Shown one piece after another: positions 10,560 to 23,200 of a stretch of 64,000 nt of DNA (position 1 is the stretch's first letter; the number at the start of each line of letters is the position of its first letter). This stretch comes from Datnioides undecimradiatus (Eukaryota; Chordata; Actinopteri; Lobotiformes; Datnioididae). The DNA lies in contig WARS01000030.1 of NCBI GenBank assembly GCA_008933995.1, positions 1,939,501-2,003,500 on the forward strand. The letters are read 5' to 3'. Under the pieces are notes generated by a model. It was not told the origin of the DNA and made no database searches. It saw only the letters and a list, made by a program, of their open reading frames with translations. The position numbers and the translations under genes are program-made.

Positions 10560-11283
10560 AGAGCATAACTATTCTCAGGTGGACACGTGATTCTGAAGGA
10601 TGTGGTTAGTACATGACAGCTATGGCTATCAGTGCAAAATGAATGTGCCTCTATCACAGTTCAGAGTTGAAGATGGACATTTAAGGTGTAATTCCCAAAT
10701 CTTCCTGAAACCAACCTTTGTTTGCCTTTAGATTTATAAAGATGCAAGCTATGCTGAGTTGGAAACTTGATTCTAACAGCTTTTGTTAAGAAATGACAGC
10801 TTGTGCGACAGGGGCTATTTGAGTGGCATTTTACTGCTGTGAGCTGTGGAAGCAGATATACTGTGTCTTTTCATAATCTGAAGCCTTACTGACAGCAAAT
10901 CCATTTTCCCTTCAACAACATCAAAATGCACAGTATTCTGAGTTGGAACCTTGATTCTAACAGCTTTTGTTAGGAAATGACAGCTTTTGTGAAAGGGGCT
11001 ATTTGAGTGAGTGTGTTTCACTGTTGTGAGCTGAGGAGAAACAGTCACTAGGGGGAGCAACTTAGCTTTCAGTCATAGCTAATTTGCAATGTACTTCTGG
11101 TGTTATCTTTACTGCTTCACTTTACTGTTGTGAACTGAGCCAAAACTCTTTCTGCCTTCAAGTGCATTGAGATGCACATTATTCTGAGTTGGGAACTTAT
11201 TCTAACTGGTTTGTTTAGAAATGACTGCTTCACTATCAGTACTATTTGAGTGCACTTTACTGTTATGAGCTGAAGGAGCAGAT
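10560..11283 (+). repeat. Diverged satellite leading into the homogeneous core
   Basis: About four units. The one at 10930-11135 carries an extra ~100-base insert (gaaacagtcactagggggag ... gttatctttactgcttcac) that recurs elsewhere in the domain. The last diverged unit spans 11124-11310 and merges into the core repeat. Confidence 0.8.
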
Positions 11284-14200
11284 ATACTGTGTATTTTCAA
11301 AATGTGAAGACTTAGGCACTGGAAACTCATTTTCCCTTCAAGAACTTCAAAATGCACAGTGTTCTGAGTTGGAAACGTCATTCTAACAGCTTTTGTTAGG
11401 AAATGACAGCATTCGCTATCACTGCTATTTGAGTGAGTGCGTTTTGCTGTTAAGAGCTGTGGAAGCTCAAATACTGTGTATTTTCAAAATGTGAAGACTT
11501 AGGCACTGGAAACTCATTTTCCCTTCAAGAACTTCAAAATGCACAGTGTTCTGAGTTGGAAACGTCATTCTAACAGCTTTTGTTAGGAAATGACAGCATT
11601 CGCTATCACTGCTATTTGAGTGAGTGCGTTTTGCTGTTAAGAGCTGTGGAAGCTCAAATACTGTGTATTTTCAAAATGTGAAGACTTAGGCACTGGAAAC
11701 TCATTTTCCCTTCAAGAACTTCAAAATGCACAGTGTTCTGAGTTGGAAACGTCATTCTAACAGCTTTTGTTAGGAAATGACAGCATTCGCTATCACTGCT
11801 ATTTGAGTGAGTGCGTTTTGCTGTTAAGAGCTGTGGAAGCTCAAATACTGTGTATTTTCAAAATGTGAAGACTTAGGCACTGGAAACTCATTTTCCCTTC
11901 AAGAACTTCAAAATGCACAGTGTTCTGAGTTGGAAACGTCATTCTAACAGCTTTTGTTAGGAAATGACAGCATTCGCTATCACTGCTATTTGAGTGAGTG
12001 CGTTTTGCTGTTAAGAGCTGTGGAAGCTCAAATACTGTGTATTTTCAAAATGTGAAGACTTAGGCACTGGAAACTCATTTTCCCTTCAAGAACTTCAAAA
12101 TGCACAGTGTTCTGAGTTGGAAACGTCATTCTAACAGCTTTTGTTAGGAAATGACAGCATTCGCTATCACTGCTATTTGAGTGAGTGCGTTTTGCTGTTA
12201 AGAGCTGTGGAAGCTCAAATACTGTGTATTTTCAAAATGTGAAGACTTAGGCACTGGAAACTCATTTTCCCTTCAAGAACATCAAAATGCACAGTGTTCT
12301 GAGTTGGAAACGTCATTCTAACAGCTTTTGTTAGGAAATGACAGCATTCGCTATCACTGCTATTTGAGTGAGTGCGTTTTGCTGTTAAGAGCTGTGGAAG
12401 CTCAAATACTGTGTATTTTCAAAATGTGAAGACTTAGGCACTGGAAACTCATTTTCCCTTCAAGAACATCAAAATGCACAGTGTTCTGAGTTGGAAACGT
12501 CATTCTAACAGCTTTTGTTAGGAAATGACAGCATTCGCTATCACTGCTATTTGAGTGAGTGCGTTTTGCTGTTAAGAGCTGTGGAAGCTCAAATACTGTG
12601 TATTTTCAAAATGTGAAGACTTAGGCACTGGAAACTCATTTTCCCTTCAAGAACATCAAAATGCACAGTGTTCTGAGTTGGAAACGTCATTCTAACAGCT
12701 TTTGTTAGGAAATGACAGCATTCGCTATCACTGCTATTTGAGTGAGTGCGTTTTGCTGTTAAGAGCTGTGGAAGCTCAAATACTGTGTATTTTCAAAATG
12801 TGAAGACTTAGGCACTGGAAACTCATTTTCCCTTCAAGAACATCAAAATGCACAGTGTTCTGAGTTGGAAACGTCATTCTAACAGCTTTTGTTAGGAAAT
12901 GACAGCATTCGCTATCACTGCTATTTGAGTGAGTGCGTTTTGCTGTTAAGAGCTGTGGAAGCTCAAATACTGTGTATTTTCAAAATGTGAAGACTTAGGC
13001 ACTGGAAACTCATTTTCCCTTCAAGAACATCAAAATGCACAGTGTTCTGAGTTGGAAACGTCATTCTAACAGCTTTTGTTAGGAAATGACAGCATTCGCT
13101 ATCACTGCTATTTGAGTGAGTGCGTTTTGCTGTTAAGAGCTGTGGAAGCTCAAATACTGTGTATTTTCAAAATGTGAAGACTTAGGCACTGGAAACTCAT
13201 TTTCCCTTCAAGAACATCAAAATGCACAGTGTTCTGAGTTGGAAACGTCATTCTAACAGCTTTTGTTAGGAAATGACAGCATTCGCTATCACTGCTATTT
13301 GAGTGAGTGCGTTTTGCTGTTAAGAGCTGTGGAAGCTCAAATACTGTGTATTTTCAAAATGTGAAGACTTAGGCACTGGAAACTCATTTTCCCTTCAAGA
13401 ACATCAAAATGCACAGTGTTCTGAGTTGGAAACGTCATTCTAACAGCTTTTGTTAGGAAATGACAGCATTCGCTATCACTGCTATTTGAGTGAGTGCGTT
13501 TTGCTGTTAAGAGCTGTGGAAGCTCAAATACTGTGTATTTTCAAAATGTGAAGACTTAGGCACTGGAAACTCATTTTCCCTTCAAGAACATCAAAATGCA
13601 CAGTGTTCTGAGTTGGAAACGTCATTCTAACAGCTTTTGTTAGGAAATGACAGCATTCGCTATCACTGCTATTTGAGTGAGTGCGTTTTGCTGTTAAGAG
13701 CTGTGGAAGCTCAAATACTGTGTATTTTCAAAATGTGAAGACTTAGGCACTGGAAACTCATTTTCCCTTCAAGAACATCAAAATGCACAGTGTTCTGAGT
13801 TGGAAACGTCATTCTAACAGCTTTTGTTAGGAAATGACAGCATTCGCTATCACTGCTATTTGAGTGAGTGCGTTTTGCTGTTAAGAGCTGTGGAAGCTCA
13901 AATACTGTGTATTTTCAAAATGTGAAGACTTAGGCACTGGAAACTCATTTTCCCTTCAAGAACATCAAAATGCACAGTGTTCTGAGTTGGAAACGTCATT
14001 CTAACAGCTTTTGTTAGGAAATGACAGCATTCGCTATCACTGCTATTTGAGTGAGTGCGTTTTGCTGTTAAGAGCTGTGGAAGCTCAAATACTGTGTATT
14101 TTCAAAATGTGAAGACTTAGGCACTGGAAACTCATTTTCCCTTCAAGAACATCAAAATGCACAGTGTTCTGAGTTGGAAACGTCATTCTAACAGCTTTTG

Positions 14201-17200
14201 TTAGGAAATGACAGCATTCGCTATCACTGCTATTTGAGTGAGTGCGTTTTGCTGTTAAGAGCTGTGGAAGCTCAAATACTGTGTATTTTCAAAATGTGAA
14301 GACTTAGGCACTGGAAACTCATTTTCCCTTCAAGAACATCAAAATGCACAGTGTTCTGAGTTGGAAACGTCATTCTAACAGCTTTTGTTAGGAAATGACA
14401 GCATTCGCTATCACTGCTATTTGAGTGAGTGCGTTTTGCTGTTAAGAGCTGTGGAAGCTCAAATACTGTGTATTTTCAAAATGTGAAGACTTAGGCACTG
14501 GAAACTCATTTTCCCTTCAAGAACATCAAAATGCACAGTGTTCTGAGTTGGAAACGTCATTCTAACAGCTTTTGTTAGGAAATGACAGCATTCGCTATCA
14601 CTGCTATTTGAGTGAGTGCGTTTTGCTGTTAAGAGCTGTGGAAGCTCAAATACTGTGTATTTTCAAAATGTGAAGACTTAGGCACTGGAAACTCATTTTC
14701 CCTTCAAGAACATCAAAATGCACAGTGTTCTGAGTTGGAAACGTCATTCTAACAGCTTTTGTTAGGAAATGACAGCATTCGCTATCACTGCTATTTGAGT
14801 GAGTGCGTTTTGCTGTTAAGAGCTGTGGAAGCTCAAATACTGTGTATTTTCAAAATGTGAAGACTTAGGCACTGGAAACTCATTTTCCCTTCAAGAACAT
14901 CAAAATGCACAGTGTTCTGAGTTGGAAACGTCATTCTAACAGCTTTTGTTAGGAAATGACAGCATTCGCTATCACTGCTATTTGAGTGAGTGCGTTTTGC
15001 TGTTAAGAGCTGTGGAAGCTCAAATACTGTGTATTTTCAAAATGTGAAGACTTAGGCACTGGAAACTCATTTTCCCTTCAAGAACATCAAAATGCACAGT
15101 GTTCTGAGTTGGAAACGTCATTCTAACAGCTTTTGTTAGGAAATGACAGCATTCGCTATCACTGCTATTTGAGTGAGTGCGTTTTGCTGTTAAGAGCTGT
15201 GGAAGCTCAAATACTGTGTATTTTCAAAATGTGAAGACTTAGGCACTGGAAACTCATTTTCCCTTCAAGAACATCAAAATGCACAGTGTTCTGAGTTGGA
15301 AACGTCATTCTAACAGCTTTTGTTAGGAAATGACAGCATTCGCTATCACTGCTATTTGAGTGAGTGCGTTTTGCTGTTAAGAGCTGTGGAAGCTCAAATA
15401 CTGTGTATTTTCAAAATGTGAAGACTTAGGCACTGGAAACTCATTTTCCCTTCAAGAACATCAAAATGCACAGTGTTCTGAGTTGGAAACGTCATTCTAA
15501 CAGCTTTTGTTAGGAAATGACAGCATTCGCTATCACTGCTATTTGAGTGAGTGCGTTTTGCTGTTAAGAGCTGTGGAAGCTCAAATACTGTGTATTTTCA
15601 AAATGTGAAGACTTAGGCACTGGAAACTCATTTTCCCTTCAAGAACATCAAAATGCACAGTGTTCTGAGTTGGAAACGTCATTCTAACAGCTTTTGTTAG
15701 GAAATGACAGCATTCGCTATCACTGCTATTTGAGTGAGTGCGTTTTGCTGTTAAGAGCTGTGGAAGCTCAAATACTGTGTATTTTCAAAATGTGAAGACT
15801 TAGGCACTGGAAACTCATTTTCCCTTCAAGAACATCAAAATGCACAGTGTTCTGAGTTGGAAACGTCATTCTAACAGCTTTTGTTAGGAAATGACAGCAT
15901 TCGCTATCACTGCTATTTGAGTGAGTGCGTTTTGCTGTTAAGAGCTGTGGAAGCTCAAATACTGTGTATTTTCAAAATGTGAAGACTTAGGCACTGGAAA
16001 CTCATTTTCCCTTCAAGAACATCAAAATGCACAGTGTTCTGAGTTGGAAACGTCATTCTAACAGCTTTTGTTAGGAAATGACAGCATTCGCTATCACTGC
16101 TATTTGAGTGAGTGCGTTTTGCTGTTAAGAGCTGTGGAAGCTCAAATACTGTGTATTTTCAAAATGTGAAGACTTAGGCACTGGAAACTCATTTTCCCTT
16201 CAAGAACATCAAAATGCACAGTGTTCTGAGTTGGAAACGTCATTCTAACAGCTTTTGTTAGGAAATGACAGCATTCGCTATCACTGCTATTTGAGTGAGT
16301 GCGTTTTGCTGTTAAGAGCTGTGGAAGCTCAAATACTGTGTATTTTCAAAATGTGAAGACTTAGGCACTGGAAACTCATTTTCCCTTCAAGAACATCAAA
16401 ATGCACAGTGTTCTGAGTTGGAAACGTCATTCTAACAGCTTTTGTTAGGAAATGACAGCATTCGCTATCACTGCTATTTGAGTGAGTGCGTTTTGCTGTT
16501 AAGAGCTGTGGAAGCTCAAATACTGTGTATTTTCAAAATGTGAAGACTTAGGCACTGGAAACTCATTTTCCCTTCAAGAACATCAAAATGCACAGTGTTC
16601 TGAGTTGGAAACGTCATTCTAACAGCTTTTGTTAGGAAATGACAGCATTCGCTATCACTGCTATTTGAGTGAGTGCGTTTTGCTGTTAAGAGCTGTGGAA
16701 GCTCAAATACTGTGTATTTTCAAAATGTGAAGACTTAGGCACTGGAAACTCATTTTCCCTTCAAGAACATCAAAATGCACAGTGTTCTGAGTTGGAAACG
16801 TCATTCTAACAGCTTTTGTTAGGAAATGACAGCATTCGCTATCACTGCTATTTGAGTGAGTGCGTTTTGCTGTTAAGAGCTGTGGAAGCTCAAATACTGT
16901 GTATTTTCAAAATGTGAAGACTTAGGCACTGGAAACTCATTTTCCCTTCAAGAACATCAAAATGCACAGTGTTCTGAGTTGGAAACGTCATTCTAACAGC
17001 TTTTGTTAGGAAATGACAGCATTCGCTATCACTGCTATTTGAGTGAGTGCGTTTTGCTGTTAAGAGCTGTGGAAGCTCAAATACTGTGTATTTTCAAAAT
17101 GTGAAGACTTAGGCACTGGAAACTCATTTTCCCTTCAAGAACATCAAAATGCACAGTGTTCTGAGTTGGAAACGTCATTCTAACAGCTTTTGTTAGGAAA

Positions 17201-20200
17201 TGACAGCATTCGCTATCACTGCTATTTGAGTGAGTGCGTTTTGCTGTTAAGAGCTGTGGAAGCTCAAATACTGTGTATTTTCAAAATGTGAAGACTTAGG
17301 CACTGGAAACTCATTTTCCCTTCAAGAACATCAAAATGCACAGTGTTCTGAGTTGGAAACGTCATTCTAACAGCTTTTGTTAGGAAATGACAGCATTCGC
17401 TATCACTGCTATTTGAGTGAGTGCGTTTTGCTGTTAAGAGCTGTGGAAGCTCAAATACTGTGTATTTTCAAAATGTGAAGACTTAGGCACTGGAAACTCA
17501 TTTTCCCTTCAAGAACATCAAAATGCACAGTGTTCTGAGTTGGAAACGTCATTCTAACAGCTTTTGTTAGGAAATGACAGCATTCGCTATCACTGCTATT
17601 TGAGTGAGTGCGTTTTGCTGTTAAGAGCTGTGGAAGCTCAAATACTGTGTATTTTCAAAATGTGAAGACTTAGGCACTGGAAACTCATTTTCCCTTCAAG
17701 AACATCAAAATGCACAGTGTTCTGAGTTGGAAACGTCATTCTAACAGCTTTTGTTAGGAAATGACAGCATTCGCTATCACTGCTATTTGAGTGAGTGCGT
17801 TTTGCTGTTAAGAGCTGTGGAAGCTCAAATACTGTGTATTTTCAAAATGTGAAGACTTAGGCACTGGAAACTCATTTTCCCTTCAAGAACATCAAAATGC
17901 ACAGTGTTCTGAGTTGGAAACGTCATTCTAACAGCTTTTGTTAGGAAATGACAGCATTCGCTATCACTGCTATTTGAGTGAGTGCGTTTTGCTGTTAAGA
18001 GCTGTGGAAGCTCAAATACTGTGTATTTTCAAAATGTGAAGACTTAGGCACTGGAAACTCATTTTCCCTTCAAGAACATCAAAATGCACAGTGTTCTGAG
18101 TTGGAAACGTCATTCTAACAGCTTTTGTTAGGAAATGACAGCATTCGCTATCACTGCTATTTGAGTGAGTGCGTTTTGCTGTTAAGAGCTGTGGAAGCTC
18201 AAATACTGTGTATTTTCAAAATGTGAAGACTTAGGCACTGGAAACTCATTTTCCCTTCAAGAACATCAAAATGCACAGTGTTCTGAGTTGGAAACGTCAT
18301 TCTAACAGCTTTTGTTAGGAAATGACAGCATTCGCTATCACTGCTATTTGAGTGAGTGCGTTTTGCTGTTAAGAGCTGTGGAAGCTCAAATACTGTGTAT
18401 TTTCAAAATGTGAAGACTTAGGCACTGGAAACTCATTTTCCCTTCAAGAACATCAAAATGCACAGTGTTCTGAGTTGGAAACGTCATTCTAACAGCTTTT
18501 GTTAGGAAATGACAGCATTCGCTATCACTGCTATTTGAGTGAGTGCGTTTTGCTGTTAAGAGCTGTGGAAGCTCAAATACTGTGTATTTTCAAAATGTGA
18601 AGACTTAGGCACTGGAAACTCATTTTCCCTTCAAGAACATCAAAATGCACAGTGTTCTGAGTTGGAAACGTCATTCTAACAGCTTTTGTTAGGAAATGAC
18701 AGCATTCGCTATCACTGCTATTTGAGTGAGTGCGTTTTGCTGTTAAGAGCTGTGGAAGCTCAAATACTGTGTATTTTCAAAATGTGAAGACTTAGGCACT
18801 GGAAACTCATTTTCCCTTCAAGAACATCAAAATGCACAGTGTTCTGAGTTGGAAACGTCATTCTAACAGCTTTTGTTAGGAAATGACAGCATTCGCTATC
18901 ACTGCTATTTGAGTGAGTGCGTTTTGCTGTTAAGAGCTGTGGAAGCTCAAATACTGTGTATTTTCAAAATGTGAAGACTTAGGCACTGGAAACTCATTTT
19001 CCCTTCAAGAACATCAAAATGCACAGTGTTCTGAGTTGGAAACGTCATTCTAACAGCTTTTGTTAGGAAATGACAGCATTCGCTATCACTGCTATTTGAG
19101 TGAGTGCGTTTTGCTGTTAAGAGCTGTGGAAGCTCAAATACTGTGTATTTTCAAAATGTGAAGACTTAGGCACTGGAAACTCATTTTCCCTTCAAGAACA
19201 TCAAAATGCACAGTGTTCTGAGTTGGAAACGTCATTCTAACAGCTTTTGTTAGGAAATGACAGCATTCGCTATCACTGCTATTTGAGTGAGTGCGTTTTG
19301 CTGTTAAGAGCTGTGGAAGCTCAAATACTGTGTATTTTCAAAATGTGAAGACTTAGGCACTGGAAACTCATTTTCCCTTCAAGAACATCAAAATGCACAG
19401 TGTTCTGAGTTGGAAACGTCATTCTAACAGCTTTTGTTAGGAAATGACAGCATTCGCTATCACTGCTATTTGAGTGAGTGCGTTTTGCTGTTAAGAGCTG
19501 TGGAAGCTCAAATACTGTGTATTTTCAAAATGTGAAGACTTAGGCACTGGAAACTCATTTTCCCTTCAAGAACATCAAAATGCACAGTGTTCTGAGTTGG
19601 AAACGTCATTCTAACAGCTTTTGTTAGGAAATGACAGCATTCGCTATCACTGCTATTTGAGTGAGTGCGTTTTGCTGTTAAGAGCTGTGGAAGCTCAAAT
19701 ACTGTGTATTTTCAAAATGTGAAGACTTAGGCACTGGAAACTCATTTTCCCTTCAAGAACATCAAAATGCACAGTGTTCTGAGTTGGAAACGTCATTCTA
19801 ACAGCTTTTGTTAGGAAATGACAGCATTCGCTATCACTGCTATTTGAGTGAGTGCGTTTTGCTGTTAAGAGCTGTGGAAGCTCAAATACTGTGTATTTTC
19901 AAAATGTGAAGACTTAGGCACTGGAAACTCATTTTCCCTTCAAGAACATCAAAATGCACAGTGTTCTGAGTTGGAAACGTCATTCTAACAGCTTTTGTTA
20001 GGAAATGACAGCATTCGCTATCACTGCTATTTGAGTGAGTGCGTTTTGCTGTTAAGAGCTGTGGAAGCTCAAATACTGTGTATTTTCAAAATGTGAAGAC
20101 TTAGGCACTGGAAACTCATTTTCCCTTCAAGAACATCAAAATGCACAGTGTTCTGAGTTGGAAACGTCATTCTAACAGCTTTTGTTAGGAAATGACAGCA

Positions 20201-23200
20201 TTCGCTATCACTGCTATTTGAGTGAGTGCGTTTTGCTGTTAAGAGCTGTGGAAGCTCAAATACTGTGTATTTTCAAAATGTGAAGACTTAGGCACTGGAA
20301 ACTCATTTTCCCTTCAAGAACATCAAAATGCACAGTGTTCTGAGTTGGAAACGTCATTCTAACAGCTTTTGTTAGGAAATGACAGCATTCGCTATCACTG
20401 CTATTTGAGTGAGTGCGTTTTGCTGTTAAGAGCTGTGGAAGCTCAAATACTGTGTATTTTCAAAATGTGAAGACTTAGGCACTGGAAACTCATTTTCCCT
20501 TCAAGAACATCAAAATGCACAGTGTTCTGAGTTGGAAACGTCATTCTAACAGCTTTTGTTAGGAAATGACAGCATTCGCTATCACTGCTATTTGAGTGAG
20601 TGCGTTTTGCTGTTAAGAGCTGTGGAAGCTCAAATACTGTGTATTTTCAAAATGTGAAGACTTAGGCACTGGAAACTCATTTTCCCTTCAAGAACATCAA
20701 AATGCACAGTGTTCTGAGTTGGAAACGTCATTCTAACAGCTTTTGTTAGGAAATGACAGCATTCGCTATCACTGCTATTTGAGTGAGTGCGTTTTGCTGT
20801 TAAGAGCTGTGGAAGCTCAAATACTGTGTATTTTCAAAATGTGAAGACTTAGGCACTGGAAACTCATTTTCCCTTCAAGAACATCAAAATGCACAGTGTT
20901 CTGAGTTGGAAACGTCATTCTAACAGCTTTTGTTAGGAAATGACAGCATTCGCTATCACTGCTATTTGAGTGAGTGCGTTTTGCTGTTAAGAGCTGTGGA
21001 AGCTCAAATACTGTGTATTTTCAAAATGTGAAGACTTAGGCACTGGAAACTCATTTTCCCTTCAAGAACATCAAAATGCACAGTGTTCTGAGTTGGAAAC
21101 GTCATTCTAACAGCTTTTGTTAGGAAATGACAGCATTCGCTATCACTGCTATTTGAGTGAGTGCGTTTTGCTGTTAAGAGCTGTGGAAGCTCAAATACTG
21201 TGTATTTTCAAAATGTGAAGACTTAGGCACTGGAAACTCATTTTCCCTTCAAGAACATCAAAATGCACAGTGTTCTGAGTTGGAAACGTCATTCTAACAG
21301 CTTTTGTTAGGAAATGACAGCATTCGCTATCACTGCTATTTGAGTGAGTGCGTTTTGCTGTTAAGAGCTGTGGAAGCTCAAATACTGTGTATTTTCAAAA
21401 TGTGAAGACTTAGGCACTGGAAACTCATTTTCCCTTCAAGAACATCAAAATGCACAGTGTTCTGAGTTGGAAACGTCATTCTAACAGCTTTTGTTAGGAA
21501 ATGACAGCATTCGCTATCACTGCTATTTGAGTGAGTGCGTTTTGCTGTTAAGAGCTGTGGAAGCTCAAATACTGTGTATTTTCAAAATGTGAAGACTTAG
21601 GCACTGGAAACTCATTTTCCCTTCAAGAACATCAAAATGCACAGTGTTCTGAGTTGGAAACGTCATTCTAACAGCTTTTGTTAGGAAATGACAGCATTCG
21701 CTATCACTGCTATTTGAGTGAGTGCGTTTTGCTGTTAAGAGCTGTGGAAGCTCAAATACTGTGTATTTTCAAAATGTGAAGACTTAGGCACTGGAAACTC
21801 ATTTTCCCTTCAAGAACATCAAAATGCACAGTGTTCTGAGTTGGAAACGTCATTCTAACAGCTTTTGTTAGGAAATGACAGCATTCGCTATCACTGCTAT
21901 TTGAGTGAGTGCGTTTTGCTGTTAAGAGCTGTGGAAGCTCAAATACTGTGTATTTTCAAAATGTGAAGACTTAGGCACTGGAAACTCATTTTCCCTTCAA
22001 GAACATCAAAATGCACAGTGTTCTGAGTTGGAAACGTCATTCTAACAGCTTTTGTTAGGAAATGACAGCATTCGCTATCACTGCTATTTGAGTGAGTGCG
22101 TTTTGCTGTTAAGAGCTGTGGAAGCTCAAATACTGTGTATTTTCAAAATGTGAAGACTTAGGCACTGGAAACTCATTTTCCCTTCAAGAACATCAAAATG
22201 CACAGTGTTCTGAGTTGGAAACGTCATTCTAACAGCTTTTGTTAGGAAATGACAGCATTCGCTATCACTGCTATTTGAGTGAGTGCGTTTTGCTGTTAAG
22301 AGCTGTGGAAGCTCAAATACTGTGTATTTTCAAAATGTGAAGACTTAGGCACTGGAAACTCATTTTCCCTTCAAGAACATCAAAATGCACAGTGTTCTGA
22401 GTTGGAAACGTCATTCTAACAGCTTTTGTTAGGAAATGACAGCATTCGCTATCACTGCTATTTGAGTGAGTGCGTTTTGCTGTTAAGAGCTGTGGAAGCT
22501 CAAATACTGTGTATTTTCAAAATGTGAAGACTTAGGCACTGGAAACTCATTTTCCCTTCAAGAACATCAAAATGCACAGTGTTCTGAGTTGGAAACGTCA
22601 TTCTAACAGCTTTTGTTAGGAAATGACAGCATTCGCTATCACTGCTATTTGAGTGAGTGCGTTTTGCTGTTAAGAGCTGTGGAAGCTCAAATACTGTGTA
22701 TTTTCAAAATGTGAAGACTTAGGCACTGGAAACTCATTTTCCCTTCAAGAACATCAAAATGCACAGTGTTCTGAGTTGGAAACGTCATTCTAACAGCTTT
22801 TGTTAGGAAATGACAGCATTCGCTATCACTGCTATTTGAGTGAGTGCGTTTTGCTGTTAAGAGCTGTGGAAGCTCAAATACTGTGTATTTTCAAAATGTG
22901 AAGACTTAGGCACTGGAAACTCATTTTCCCTTCAAGAACATCAAAATGCACAGTGTTCTGAGTTGGAAACGTCATTCTAACAGCTTTTGTTAGGAAATGA
23001 CAGCATTCGCTATCACTGCTATTTGAGTGAGTGCGTTTTGCTGTTAAGAGCTGTGGAAGCTCAAATACTGTGTATTTTCAAAATGTGAAGACTTAGGCAC
23101 TGGAAACTCATTTTCCCTTCAAGAACATCAAAATGCACAGTGTTCTGAGTTGGAAACGTCATTCTAACAGCTTTTGTTAGGAAATGACAGCATTCGCTAT

